Assembly (NCBI GenBank): GCA_963580455.1
Contig: OY756963.1
Span: 20,541,555-20,605,554, forward strand
Length of the DNA: 64,000 bases
Reading direction: 5' to 3'
Source: Euonymus europaeus
Lineage: Eukaryota; Streptophyta; Magnoliopsida; Celastrales; Celastraceae
Shown here in pieces: positions 10,197-27,339 of the stretch; position 1 is the stretch's first letter; each line of letters opens with the position of its first letter. A program made the position numbers and the translations under genes. Under the pieces are notes generated by a model, which was not told the DNA's origin, made no database searches, and worked only from the letters and a program-made list of their open reading frames with translations.

Positions 10197-11254
10197 TATG
10201 TATTGATGTATCAATTCTTACAAGTTACAAAGCACAAAAGTGGTCAAAAAGGTGAACCCTAGCTAGAGAAACTCATCAATGCATATCCCATAAGTTCACG
10301 TGTCAGCTAACAAGTGGATGTATTTGCCACGTTATGTATCACTCTCTGTCCCTCTGGGGGGACTTCGGGTGGATAGATAAATAAATAAATATATTGGCTA
10401 TTACGTGATTATAAATTTATATAAAAAATTAGGAAAATATTAAATATTTTTAAATATCCTTAATCTATGTGGCACGATGAGTAATGTGGCATGCCGCATA
10501 ACTTTTTTACAAAAAAAAACACTTTTACTTTATCGCTTCTCGATCTCATAAGTAGTGTAATATGACAATATAATAGTGTGATACTACAATATAACAAACA
10601 GGGTAATAAAAACTAAATGAGAGTGTAATAAAAATAGTTTTATACAGTGGGAAAAAAACGTAGTTTTATATTGTATTTTAATGTATTGACTTATTACATG
10701 TCTTTTATTATATATGACGTGTTTTATTAATTTATTTTTTGATGTCATTTTTCCTTTTTTACTATATTTTTTGTATCACTTCCCCTTTATTACATTGTTA
10801 TAAGATGGCACAAGTTTTAATTAGATTGTTACGAGATCCAATTACACTCTTGTCGTGAGTCTAAATAATGTAATTCTAATATACTATATATAGAACTTCA
10901 GTTTTCGGGCATCAAACGTGGCTGCTACTCTCAAAAGAATTGCAAGATGGGGTGGAGAAAAACCCAATAAATCTCGACACATTTTGTCCATTGTAGTTGC
11001 CAGAATCACGTTCGAACGTTCACGGCTACCCTAAAGAAATTCGTCCAATCTTGCCAACACCGATGACGGGTCGATCTATCGCCCCCACCATTAAGTTCGT
11101 CTCAATAATGGGAACCGATTGCACCCTTCGATCAACCAAAATACTTGTTGGAAGTCGATAACATGCACGTGAGAGAGAGAGATTTTGTAGTACTACAGTT
11201 TGGCATCGCTTTTGACTTTCAAATATTTCAAAAAATTTAATCACTATCCTTGTA

Positions 11255-11559
11255 CTCCTTCGTCTCTATTTGATAGGCTCGTTTGTTTTTTCACACAGAT
11301 TAAAAAAATTCAATTAATATCATTAAAATAATAAATTTAATTAGTTTTATTCCAAATATACCATTAGTTAAGGCTACTTCACTCACACCTTACTATTGCT
11401 AGAATTTAATGTCATTTATTGATAAAAATGCACAATAAATAAGAGTAGATTAGTAAAAGTAGTGATTTTTTTTACTTATTATCAATAAGAAAGTGTGTTA
11501 TAATTTGAGACAAACCCAAATAAAAAGGTCGTATATCTATCGAATAGGGACGGAGGGAG
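11255..11559. mobile_element. Stowaway-like MITE (Tc1/mariner), about 305 bp
   Basis: The left end reads CTCCTTCGTCTCTATTTGAT. The right end, read on the opposite strand, starts CTCCCTCCGTCCCTATTCGA. This is the CTCCCTCCGT-type terminus of plant Stowaway elements. TA precedes the left end (11253-11254), while the right flank reads TG, so one target-site copy has mutated. Non-coding. Confidence 0.8.
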
Positions 11560-13653
11560 TGATATTTAATATTATCGAAATAATTAATGGATGTCGATGC
11601 AATATGTTGTCATTCAAAACCGAGTCATAATGACATTTGTGGGAATATATTTCGATACATACGTTGTAGTATGATGTGTTGTCGTAAATCTACACATTCT
11701 CATATTGTAAAAGGCACACACGTACACTACGTATACTCAGCGTAATAGTAGGTGCATGCACTACATTTTCTTTGTACATGAATACACAACCCTACAGTAA
11801 TTAAACACGAATATCTTTCATTGAGGATAAAATCCAGATTAGGACTAATTGAAGATTTCTTCTTTCTTGTTTGAAAAGCTTGTCATATATATATATATAT
11901 ATACATATTATATATACAGGTGACGCTACCATGCATATACTATATATTTGCCTCCCCTAAGGTGTCCCATACGAAAATTTCAAACCCAGGGGACAGATTC
12001 TAGGTCAATATACTAGTTTATGTTATCAAATATGTATATCGAGTTAGGTTGTATTTTCATATTTTGGCACAATCTTGCGGAATACACTTGGACTAATCAT
12101 AGCAAGCCACGGAGAGAGCTTCCCCTTAAATAATAAATGTATCTTGATAAAGGAACATTATTGACTAACCCACTAAACCCAAACAAATTTATTAATGTAA
12201 ACTATGATTTTGATGGATTAAGTAGTTAATTATATCCATATCGAGAAGGTAAGTCACCTGACGCATGATTAACGTACGCCAATTAAGGATTCGGCAGGTG
12301 TTGAAACTTGAAATGGTATTATACTCATTTGATCAACCATAGCTTAACAGTTGTCTAATTAATCACTTGTCAATAAAGATTACATTTTGATTTGATTTTA
12401 AATTAGTATTATTAGTATTAATAATTGATTACAGTCTTTTCTCTTCGCAGCAGTGAAAAGTTATCCTACTTTAATTATTTATTATTTATTTACATTTCAT
12501 GAATAAATAATCAAGGAAGCAGGCCTTGTAGAGATCCAGATGGCAACCAGGGGTACACGTGTCCGGTGTGACGAAAAGTAACAGTTTTTAGTATTTTTTT
12601 AAAGCAATGCTCTTTTCATTTATTAATTTTGGGAGACAAAAACAGTAGCTCTTTAAAGAATTTGATGACATATTCATCTGGATCCTATCGGACAAAAATT
12701 ATTAATTTTCTCAAAGTTGGGGTTTGATGGCAGCTAAATGGGTCAATTAATGGATATGAAGAAATCTGCGGAGGATGATTTTCTTGGTAATTAATGTCTC
12801 TCAAATCACTATTCTCATATTTTGTAAATGAGGCAGAAGTGTTGAAGAAATTCATATTATTATCATAGTTTTGACATTTTAATTAGTAGTTAAAGACTAA
12901 AAGTTTTGTTATTAACTCAATAATAGGACATTTGTGATGTAGAGCCGAGTGAAGTAGCTCACCTAGCTAGTTTGTGAATTAATGAAGAAAATGACACTAG
13001 TTTAAGGACAATGCAAGATAAAAGGATGGATAAGTCATCTCAGAGTAGTGCCATAAACTGGGGTCTGGACTCTGGAGTGGGACCGACCAGAGGACTGTCC
13101 GTACGTATTGACATAGGCAAGTAATTAATCTGGATCATATTTTTCTTAATTACTGTATATAGTTGAGGTCAAAATTGCTTTTATCCAAGACAAGTTATTT
13201 TATAAAAAAAAGGAAGAAAAGGATAAATGCAAAATGTTTTTAAAGTACATGCCCATAATTTCATTAATTTCCATTTATTTCCTTCATTTAAAATTTTATT
13301 GAATCGAAAATTTTAACTCTTTAGACCGTATTTGTTTTCTGTTTTCAAAACTCTTTTATGTTTTGAAAAATCAAATGATTAAGAAAATTCATAAGACAAG
13401 GTAAAATTTGGTCCTACCAACAAAAAGGACAATAAATCAATATTACTTTGAGTGTTCGTATAATGTGTGTCCAAAGAGCATATTCTAAGAAAATGTATCG
13501 GCCAATGAAAATAGAGTATTTATTTTTGACAAATTTTTTTTATATAGTTGACAATTGTGCATGAATAAATTTTTTTCACTCTCATTGGCTTGGCTGCACA
13601 ATTTCTTAACATATGTTATTGGTCATGTGTTAAAATGACACTATTATAATATA

Positions 13654-13931
13654 CTCTCTCTAAACCAATTTAATTATCCATGTTTTTTTTAATGTCTCAT
13701 TTTATTTGTCAGAAATCAAAAGTCAATGGCTATAAATACAATTTTTTATCTCACTATGACCATTGCCATTTTCAAATTTCAACTCCGGGTGCGAATAGTG
13801 GAAAAATGCTTAATCTAATATCTACAGATTGGGGGAACAAAAGGGAAAAAAATATTTATAATGAATAAAAGTCTGAATTATTATATTACCTTAATAATTG
13901 TGCATTTGAAGATAATTTTAGACTGAAGGAG
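13654..13931. mobile_element. Stowaway-like MITE (Tc1/mariner), about 278 bp
   Basis: The ends CTCTCTCTAAACCAATTTAA and, inverted, CTCCTTCAGTCTAAAAT are diverged Stowaway termini. TA duplications flank both sides (13652-13653 and 13932-13933). A 62-residue frame inside is fortuitous. More diverged than the 11255 element. Confidence 0.72.
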
Positions 13932-14950
13932 TAGTAGATTTTGAATCAATTGCTTAAATCCTAAATTCTAATATACTGATTTTGAAAGAAAAAAAATGAT
14001 TTAAGAGTGAAATTGTAGTCAAATTATAACACAAGACTCCAGTGCCTCCACTGTGGACTTTCAACATCAACTACTCAACTCAACTCAACTCTACTGCTTA
14101 TAAATTGTGAAAACCAACCGTTCCCTTTTTGTGATTTCCGAGGAGCGCCTCCAAACAAACTTCTTCTGAAACTGTTCCCCTTCTCCTCACCAACCAACCC
14201 ACCAATAGCAACCAACCCAAGTACTGTACTGTACGGTACTGTTTTGATCTGTGGAAACGAAAGTGAAAGAGAAGGTCTATAGAAGAAGAGCTGGAGGAGT
14301 TTTGTGAAAATCTAAACCCTATTTCAGCATTTCTCTCTTGTCGAACTCCTGTGAGTGCTCTGTAACCTTATTTCTTCTTTTTACTTAGTGGGGCTTAAGC
14401 ATCCATTTTGGTTCCGATTAGCAATGTGTCAACTCCAGAAAACCATGATTTCTCTACAAAACCAGATCGAATTATGTTTGTATTTCGTGCCATTTTCTCT
14501 ATTGATTCCTGGGAAATTGAAAATGGGTTGCTTGTCAATAGTCGTCAAGATCCGCTTTTTATGCTGAGTAATCAATCTCAGTTTGTGAAAATCAGTGCAA
14601 ATAGTTTTTTTTTGTTTTGTATAAAAAGCAATGTTTGATCCCTTGCGCTTTTGCTTTTGAGATTCATAATTAAAAAAAGGCCGCCTTTTGAGATGGATTA
14701 ATCGAGATTTGATCTCTGTGTAATTGAAGTCTTCCAAGTTCTCGCCTCTCTGTAAAGGCCAGACCACCTGGCCTTCTCTTTACTGCAACTCGTTCTTTTA
14801 TACTTAAGCCAGTTGAATGCTCCATTTTTAACTAATTTAAGCTCTGATTCACAACTCCTTTCAATATAATTTCCAATATTGTTGAGCGGGATTTTGATTG
14901 GGGGGTTTGATTTGTTTTGATCACAGGGCGACGGTGCAGTGAGAACCGAG

Positions 14951-17564
14951 ATGTTAAAGACGGCTAACGTAGGTTTCTGAGTCCAACCAGATATTCCATT
15001 TTTCGATTCTGAGATTAACAGGAGTTTACTAAATCATAATTTTTTTTTTCTTTCAGTCTTCTTGGCCCAAAATCGTGGCGAGAAAGTGGTTAAATTTGCA
15101 ACGAAGAGCCGACGAGTTTCAGTCTGATTACGCAATAAACAGAGGTCCGTCTTCGATTTAACTTTCGTATCTTGATTTTATCAAATGTTCCTTTCTGTTC
15201 AATTCATTGAGTGCTTGACACTTCCCTTTCGTCTATCTTTAACTCCAGATAAAACCCACAGAAGAAAGAGTTGCTCAGACTCGCACCTTTTCGTACCGGA
15301 AGATGTTTCAGGTACTTTTATTGTGTTCCCTCACTATGTCCTCCACAGACCCCGTTGATTTTGATTGATATTTAGTTTTCTTGCCACGTGGACGGCATTA
15401 GATTAGGATTGAATTTGACTGACTTTTCTGACTTGGAGTTCTGTTCTGGCATAGAGCGATGGTGGTCTACTGGAGATGACGATAGAGTTGATCGACAGTG
15501 CACAGCCGAACCGGAGGCAACACCTGTCACGGACCAGCCAAATCTCAGGTACTCCTGTAACCACCTCTGCTTTAACTTCGTATAAGCCAACTAACCAAGC
15601 TTTGCATTTTGTTTTTGGCCTAATTACAAATAATTAATTTCGGGTTTATTGTTTTTGTTCGGACAACTACTTAGAATGTTCGTAGGGACATGGAATGTAG
15701 GAGGGAAGGCTCCCCACGACGGCTTGAACTTGGAAGATTGGCTAAACTCACCCGCTCCTGCTGACATCTATGTTCTTGGGTAATCCTCTCCCCCTCTTCT
15801 CTTTGCTTTTCTAGTTGCTAAATTCCTCGCCAGTTGCTTTCTTGTTCTTAGTTTAGTGATGGTAAGAGTTGCAGTGATTAGGGAGCAAGTGTCAATTATG
15901 GTGAGTTTAGCAAATATCATAGTAGCTAATCTTATTTATGAACTCTCTCTCTCTGCTACAGTGATAGGGTCGGAACCCATTAACGGCGGGTTTCGCCAGG
16001 GATAATACTGGTTCTGGTCCGTCATTAAGCTAGTTTTTGATGTGTTTCGATGTACCAGGTTCCAGGAGATCGTGCCTCTAAATGCAGGGAATGTGCTAGG
16101 GGCAGAGGACAATGGTCCGGCTGCCAAATGGCAGTCCCTCATTGGTCATGCTTTGAACAACAACAATAACAACCAACTACAGGAAGCTGCGGGCCTGAAA
16201 CCCGGACTCAGTTTCTCGGATTTGCTTTTGTCAGATGATGAGATTGGCAGTGGCGATTTTGAGAAACTGCTAAGCTTAAATCAATCAAAAGGCTCGCCGA
16301 GCCCTGAACCAGGACGTTACTGCTTGGCTGCAAGCAAGCAGATGGTGGGGCTCTTCCTGTGCATTTGGGTTCGAGCACATCTTTATAAGCACATTAGCAA
16401 CTTGAAGGTCTCGTGCGTTGGCCGTGGCATTATGGGATATCTTGGAAATAAGGTTAGTCATCATGGTCTACCATATATATATATATATATATTTTAAATT
16501 AACGAATTGATTTGGTGTTTTAGGAAAGATTTCTCAAGTTAATTTTGGTGACAGGGTTCCGTTTCGATCAGCATGACATTATATCAGACAACATTATGCT
16601 TCGTTTGTACGCACTTGACTTCCGGGGAGAAGGATGGTGATGAGGTTAGGAGAAATTCTGATGTCACTGAAATTCTTAAGAGAACAAGGTTCTCTGATAC
16701 TTGCAGGATTACTCAAAATATACTTGACCATGAGTAAGCCCGGCCTCCTCTCTTTCGCTACTATACGTGCAATGCAATTAAAGTAATTAATTGGGGTTTT
16801 GGATTCTCAAATGTTTCCTGGTTGCGCTTCAGCAAGGTCATCTGGCTTGGCGACTTGAATTATCGGCTCACATCTGGTAATTGTGGCAACAACACACACG
16901 AGCTGTTGCTCAAGAACGATTGGGAGGCACTTTTGGAGAAGGATCAGGTGACCCAATAGTTTTAATAGCAGAAAGTTACCTTATTTTCTCGAGTTTCTGT
17001 TGAGAATGTAATAGTTGAGAGTGAAAACGTTGTTTTTTATGATTTGTAACATTGGATTTTAAACTTTGCAGCTGCAGATAGAGCAAAAGGCCGGTCGAAT
17101 ATTTGAAGGGTGGGAAGAAGGGAGGATATATTTTGCTCCAACGTACAAATACCTTAAGAATTCAGATAATTACGTTGTTCAAACCTCCAAAACTAAGGAG
17201 AGAGGACGGACCCCTGCCTGGTAAGAACTCAAAGTTTGTCTATGATTTCAAAAGCCAAGCATTATAACTTGCTTTTGCTTGTATTTTGGGACACAATCAT
17301 AGGTGTGATCGTATTCTGTGGAAAGGACAAGGACTGAAGCAGATTTCATATGTTAGAGGGGAGTCCAGGTTCTCGGACCATAGACCTGTTTATTCAATGT
17401 TTTCAGTCCAAGTCGACTTGGTTCGCAAGAAGAACAAAATCGTTACGGCGTATTGCCTTCCCAGATGTTCCACAAGTACTGTCTATTCTTCGGCGGCAGC
17501 TTCCGTTTCCAAAGTTCAAGTTGAGGAACTTTTGACAATCCCTGTGATGAAAGCTCCGACATAA
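14951..17564 (+). CDS. Type I inositol polyphosphate 5-phosphatase
   Basis: Removes the 5-phosphate from inositol polyphosphates or phosphoinositides. Ten coding exons: 14951-14968, 15057-15144, 15249-15311, 15407-15548, 15675-15779, 16059-16452, 16555-16733, 16833-16947, 17072-17220, 17303-17564. Phases all agree and give 504 residues. The N-terminus ([21 protein letters not shown]) is typical of plant type I enzymes. The catalytic domain starts at about residue 105 with FVGTWNVGG. It includes [29 protein letters not shown] at about 332-341 (catalytic Asp and Asn) and the terminal SDHRPV motif near 442-447. A likely 5' UTR intron spans about 14351-14926. Exon 4 needs the acceptor at 15406, because the earlier AG at 15374 leads to an in-frame stop. 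It looks closest to the At5PTase5/8/9/10 group, from memory only. All catalytic motifs are intact. Confidence 0.95.
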
Positions 17565-18266
17565 ACGGTTCTAACAGGTGGTTTGGATTTGAGAATTGGT
17601 AATGAGAAAACAGTAGCATAATGCAATTAATAGCCACAGGCGAATGAGATCTCATCGACACCTCCTACATCACCCGGCATTTTTACGGGTTCGGGACAGC
17701 AAGCGAGGTGGAATCGACACGCATAGGATCCTCTTGAGACCTTTACCATGTTTGCTTTAAGGATGAAGTAGATATAGCTACAGCTGCGCTTGAACCGCAG
17801 CTTTCTCCAGGCTTTGTAGTGGTTGTCCACTGGATCGCCGACGGGGTTTGCCGTGGCATGCCCGATGCTGGGCATGGGATGATTGCTGATGAAGATTGAA
17901 GCAGAAGACATGGACCTAGTGATAAGCATTTACAAGGTCATATCTTCTAAAAAGTTAGTGAGAAATCTCCAAAATTTTCATCTCTATGTTTTTATTATTA
18001 TAATATTAATAGCTACTCTGTTAACTGAATTTTGCTTCTTCGCTATCAAGTTAATGAGATTAGACCATCGGCAGCAACCACTTGATAGATTATTTAAATT
18101 CTAGTAAAAATACATATTTTTCATCCATTTATAGTTTTTGAAACAATAATAACACACATCAGTTATTCTAAATCATTTAAAAATTTTCATTTCTACAATC
18201 ATTTTTATTTAATTAAACTCAATATATTTTACAATTATATAAATATTAAACTTTACCATATTAATA
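17565..18266. other. 3' flank of the 5-phosphatase gene
   Basis: The 3' UTR and AT-rich intergenic sequence. A moderately GC-rich stretch at 17630-17930 is open on the minus strand for 100 codons, but it resembles no family I know and probably belongs to the UTR. Confidence 0.45.
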
Positions 18267-18901
18267 AGGGTAAAGTATCGGAAATCTCCTGAACTTTACG
18301 TTTTTTGTCATTTTGGCCCCTAAATTTTTTTTAGGCCAAAATGACCCCTCAACTTATAAAAACGGGTCACGTTATCCCCTGAAGTCAGTTTTTGTTAAAT
18401 ATGACTGATGTGACCGTTAGTCCGATGACCTGTAAATTTTTTTAAAAAAAAAATGTCCACGTGGATTCAAACAACACATGAGCAACTCATGTATATTATT
18501 GGGGCAATATTTAGCTGTTTAGAAATAGGATAAATGAGTCATTATACTCTGAAAAATGGGACAAGTAAACCCTTATACTTTAAAAAATGGGTCAAGTAAA
18601 CCCTCAAAGTTATGGTAAATGGTTCAATAACAACATCTTCTAAGACCTAAACTTAGGAAAATCACCCAGTAATGTACAGGTGTAGCTAATGTGTTGTTGA
18701 ATCCACGTGAAGATTTTTTTTTAAAAAAAAATTACACATCATCAGACTAATGGCCACGTAAGCCATATTTAACAGAAAATGAATTTAGGGGTTAATGACC
18801 CCCTTTTTGTAAGTTTGAGGGGTCATTTTAGTCTAAAAAAATATTAGGGGCCAAAATAACCCAAAACGCGAAGTTCATGGGTATTTTCGATACTTTTCCC
18901 T
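18267..18901. mobile_element. Non-autonomous terminal-inverted-repeat element, about 635 bp (Mutator-like?)
   Basis: The left end (18267 onward, AGGGTAAAGTATCGGAAAT) and the right end (to 18901; inverted AGGGAAAAGTATCGAAAAT) form imperfect inverted repeats. The similarity continues inward for roughly 150 bp on each side: a GGCCAAAATGACCCCTCAA stretch, an AACAGAAA/TTTGTTAAA stretch and a CCACGTGGATTCA stretch all appear inverted in the other half. No transposase is present. I could not read a clean target duplication, so assignment to Mutator is a guess from the long terminal repeats. Confidence 0.68.
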
Positions 18902-20148
18902 AATAATAATAATAACATGATATTAATATAAATAATTTTTTATTTTGTTTAGTAGTTGACATTAATAAATAATTTATTAAGTAATTAATTTGTGTGGTTA
19001 CAAATTCATTAATAAAAATATAATTAAATAAGGGTGGATTTTTTATTAGGGAGGGGCCAATTTTCTCATTTCATCTTTTCCTTTTTCTTTTTCATTTCAT
19101 CATCATCATCTTTGATGATGGGTTACCTCATCAGCTCTTCTTCCACACCTGAATTCAACCTCACCGAGCCACCTACAGCTTCATTCCAGACTTCCTCTTC
19201 CCATCATCCATCAACCTCTGCAACCCGATATTTGTCATCACCACCCTTAACCTGAAATCCAGTCTTCAACCTGAGACCAATCACCCGAAATTTGAAACCC
19301 AACTCTACCCATCATCATCGGTAACCCATCTCCCACGAAAACCAGCCCTACTCACAACTTATTTTCACCGATGCCGCTGTTAATCACAAAACCCTCACCC
19401 AAAATCATCCACCACTGGTACCCAAAATCATAAAAAATCCACCGTCTGCCACCATACTCTTCTCATCCATACAAATCCGTGTCACCATCATCAATCCCCA
19501 CGGCGAAGGCAGAAAATTTCAGACCCACACCTAGACGATGATTGAGCAAGAAGACAAACTGTTTTTTTTAATTGAAAATAAAGAATCGCGCATGAATAGT
19601 GGTATGCGAGGTTGGGCGTTATAGCAAGACTATGGTTCAGAGATGATTTTGCAGTGACTGATGTGAGTAAAAAATACACTACATCACAAAATACTACCCT
19701 ATTATTCGATTTTGTTGTCAATTTACATTTTACCATCTTAAATAGATTTCAACTCTCTCACAGACGGTCAACATGCTGAGGTGGCTTTAAAATTTTATTT
19801 TTCTAGCACAAGAAACGATGTTCTGCTTCATTTATGGAGCAAAATACATCAAATTCAACACAAGGAAAATGGAGCTTAAAATATAAGCATTGTTAAGGAA
19901 ATCAAAGAGTTACAAAGTTCGTGTCCTCAAACACCAAATAAAATAATTGGAAACACCCTAATACAGAATAACTTTCTCTTAAGATATGGAGATTCTACCA
20001 TTCACACCCAAATGTTCAGTAACTGTAAAATAGTGATAGGAAGGTCAATGCAAAGCACCAATCATACAGTAACAAAATTAGTCTTTTCCACAACAAAAAG
20101 TTACCGAAAATGCACCCTCCTTTCTGCTCCCATCTTAACCTGTTTTAT
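18902..20148. other. Intergenic region between the 5-phosphatase and RABE1 genes
   Basis: AT-rich sequence to about 19050, then a C/T-rich low-complexity stretch at 19060-19500 (CATCATCATC runs) that is open by chance. The last 350 bp before 20149 are the presumed 3' UTR of the RABE1 gene on the minus strand. No other gene recognised. Confidence 0.45.
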
Positions 20149-24610
<4,462 letters not shown>

Positions 24611-24811
24611 TGAAGAGCAGAAAAAACCCTAGAAAAAATCCACCCTCAATAAACCCACAAATTAAGAAAAAACGAAGATAGTTGAATCGAATTGGTAAAA
24701 AATGAAATACCAGATCGGGGAAGCGGAAAGCGAGATCTATGAAAGGAGACGAGAGAAATCGTCTCTACAACGTGCCCAGTCACTAGTCGGCCGTTGAATA
24801 ATTATGATATT

Positions 24812-24814
<3 letters not shown>

Positions 24815-24856
<42 letters not shown>
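24815..24856. repeat. (GA)n microsatellite upstream of RABE1
   Basis: About 20 GA units. On the gene's strand it is a CT run 205-245 bp before the start codon, in or next to the 5' leader. It could bind GAGA-binding (BBR/BPC) factors; that is inference. Confidence 0.85.
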
Positions 24857-24858
<2 letters not shown>

Positions 24859-26839
24859 AAAATAGATCCAGCAAATAACAATGAGGTTGTGAGATCACTT
24901 TAAGACCGTTGGATTGTATATGTAGAGAAGCTCTGCGTTGATCGGACGCTCAGTATTTATCTCTTCGATAGACTTCATTTATAGAGAAGAGAGTAGTGAA
25001 TGCTTCCTCCTTTTTCGTGTAAAAATATGTATGTGGTATTGTTCTTAGGTAGGTCTCATCATTTAGTACGTGGGCATTAACTCGATTGGAGCCCAGCCCG
25101 GGCTCGAAATCACTGCGAGCTTGAGCAATTCGATCTTAGGTTTTGGGCAGACTTAGTTCTCATTTTTGGAAGCCTTATTATTTGGACGGGCTCAAACCCG
25201 AAACTTGAAAAATATAACATATACATATTCATATATCTATATACACACACGTGCAGACTGTCACAGATACAAATATAAGTCCAAAGGCCTAGTTAGACGT
25301 CCGACCTATTAGCCCGAATTACTTTAGCCAAGACCAAGCTTGGGCTTACAAAATTTACCTTGGCCTGAAACCCGAAGAGAAATCTTGGACTTGGAACAAA
25401 GTCAGACCGACTAAATGTCGACCCCTACCTATAAGTCGATCCATACAACAAATATTGCATAGTCCAGTCAAGTCATACATTTATGAAAAAATATCTCAAA
25501 GATTTTAAACATATTGCAAATTGTTATAAATTCCACAACTCATACACACTAACAATATTGTCCGTTTTGGGTTGTCTGGTTCCTGAGAATATATCAAATT
25601 TGCACGGCTTTGTTCCTCCTTAACTCAACTACTAAGGACCGAAACTCATGGGTAAAGCCCAACTCACTTGGGTTAGGAAAAGGTCTTGTTGTGTGTATGA
25701 AGTGGACGAGCATTTATAAGGTGCACACAACCTTCCACATTTTCGATGTGGAAGTTCTTACACAAACCCTAAAATCTCATCATCATGATAGAGAATGAGG
25801 GTGAAAACAGAGCAAAGACATTTGACTATAATAATGCTTTTTTACTAAAAAAAATATCAATAAGATATGTGACACGATACTTGGATATAGCAAAAACGAA
25901 AATGATGATATAGGATGGGGAGGACGGGCTCAATCCACTGTTCATATTGTCACGCTAGTTAGAAAATAGGTGTGATAATCATATACCTTAAATTAAACTA
26001 GATTGAAAATAATAGACTGCAAATAAAGTTGATCCAGAAAATACATCGAGTAATTCTGAGCTCATTGATTTTCTAAACAGTTTGCATCTTTGATTAGAGA
26101 AGGCAATTTTTCCTGCGGATCCGGGTACCTGAACCCGCTGTTCGAGGGCAGGTAAGGTATGTCAATGTCATACCCAGCCCTGAACCCGACCCAAAAATTT
26201 TATATATAATATTCTATATAAATAAATATATTAACATATTTAACATAAATATTTATACAAATAAACATGTATATATATAGTACTATATAGTTATATGTGG
26301 AGTATGCCAGTATGGGTAATTTGTTTTTCAATCAGACTAATCTGTTATCGGCTTGCCGCATCTTTGTTTTTGCTTGTTCCCATCTTGGTGATCATGTCCA
26401 TCCATTTCATTTCGTTAGAATGGCACTAGCTCATCTTGGTGAGAACAAGGCAATTGATTGACTTTTTTTTTCTTTCCTTAATTTCCTTTCAAAAAGACAA
26501 TGCGACTAATCAGAACAGTGATTCAAAAGCAATCTAGATTAGTGGATTTAACTTAATCTGGTAGGTGATATCCATCAGGTTCGGGTTTGAGAATTTCCTG
26601 AACCTCAAAACTCGAGGATGAGATTCGGGGTCAAGAACGAAGTTCGGGGGCAGGGATGGAAAGGGCATACCCGCCCCCACACCTGCCCTGTTGTAATGCC
26701 TATCTCTAAAAAATGAACCGGTCCAGCCCAAACAATTTTAGGTTCACCAGCTGGCCCCGGCAGCCCACCGGAGGTTTATTGACAGTTTGACACCAACATC
26801 GGCCCAGCCCATCTCACCCAAATATCTAAGGCATTAGTC
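24857..26839. other. Intergenic region rich in degenerate repeats
   Basis: No gene recognised. At 25550-25760 lies a repeat shared with about 41960-42160, with matching stretches around ATTGTCCGTTTT, TCGCACG-type CTTTGTTCCTCCT and CACAT..TTTCGA. It looks like an old LTR or TRIM piece. At about 26110-26700 lies a GC-rich element with inverted GGGTACCTGAACCCG-like and CCCGCCCC ends around an AT-rich core, perhaps a hAT-type non-autonomous element. Boundaries of both are uncertain. Confidence 0.4.
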
Positions 26840-27229
26840 AGGGCAACCACAATAGTTGCAATTGGAATGACCCGACAATTTTGTTTTTGGGTCCCACATC
26901 TATCTCACAAAAACATAACTCTCAATACAATCAAAACAGCATAACACACATTTCAATACTGCCACATCAGCAAAACACATCTCCCAATACAAAACCATTA
27001 TCCAACCCAACTACTTTCCTATCCTTCATACTATCCCCATCAAATTTACACCAAAATCAAGACTGGGTCCCACCTTTATTACAAAAAGTCAAGCCACATC
27101 ATCATCCACATCACCAAAATACATATATCAATACAATCACATCAACAAAACACATTTTTCAATACAGCCACATCAGCAAAACACATTAACTTTGTTGATC
27201 CATTAATTTGACACCATTGAAACTGCCCT
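26840..27229. mobile_element. MITE with dimeric interior, about 390 bp
   Basis: The left end AGGGCAACCACAATAGTTGC and the right end (inverted) AGGGCAGTTTCAATGGTGTC form imperfect inverted repeats. The interior repeats a module twice: GGGTCCCAC, then CACATCAGCAAAACACAT, then CAATACA. The same module occurs at 49985-50100, 50340-50440 and 52340-52600. The open frame of 102 codons here is a by-product of the repeat. Confidence 0.7.
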
Positions 27230-27331
27230 CACAGCAATAAAAGTACAACTCCGTGATTGAAGACGTGTACGTTCACGATTCTCTCTTTCTCCCCCCTTGA
27301 TCCGTTGACCCGTCCGCATAGAATCTCTTCG

Positions 27332-27339
27332 TATAAATA
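27332..27339 (+). promoter_or_regulatory. TATA box of the gene at 28418
   Basis: TATAAATA lies upstream of a CT-rich leader (CTTCTCTCTCCCTCACC) typical of plant transcription starts. A 5' UTR intron then runs from about 27919 to 28413, and the start codon follows four bases after its acceptor. The transcription start itself is inferred. Confidence 0.6.

Larger units (their letters stand above)
10197..14290. other. Intergenic AT-rich region with MITEs
   Basis: No gene recognised across about 4 kb. It holds two Stowaway-like MITEs (separate entries), a (TA)n run near 11887-11904 and scattered AT-rich tracts. The stretch just before 14290 has a CT-rich 5' leader character that belongs to the downstream phosphatase gene. 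Confidence 0.55.

Noticed and set aside
14355..14767. Frames of 70-112 codons on both strands before the 5-phosphatase start
   Set aside because: They fall inside the probable 5' UTR intron (about 14351-14926).
17627..17929. 100-codon minus-strand frame downstream of the 5-phosphatase
   Set aside because: No conserved motif; most likely 3' UTR of the plus-strand gene.
19034..19255. 73-codon Ser/Thr/Pro-rich frame
   Set aside because: It is a translation of CATCAT and CT-rich low-complexity DNA without promoter or family support.
26881..27189. 102-codon plus-strand frame, low complexity (Asn/His/Thr-rich)
   Set aside because: It is a direct product of the tandem CACATCAGCAAAACACA modules of a MITE.
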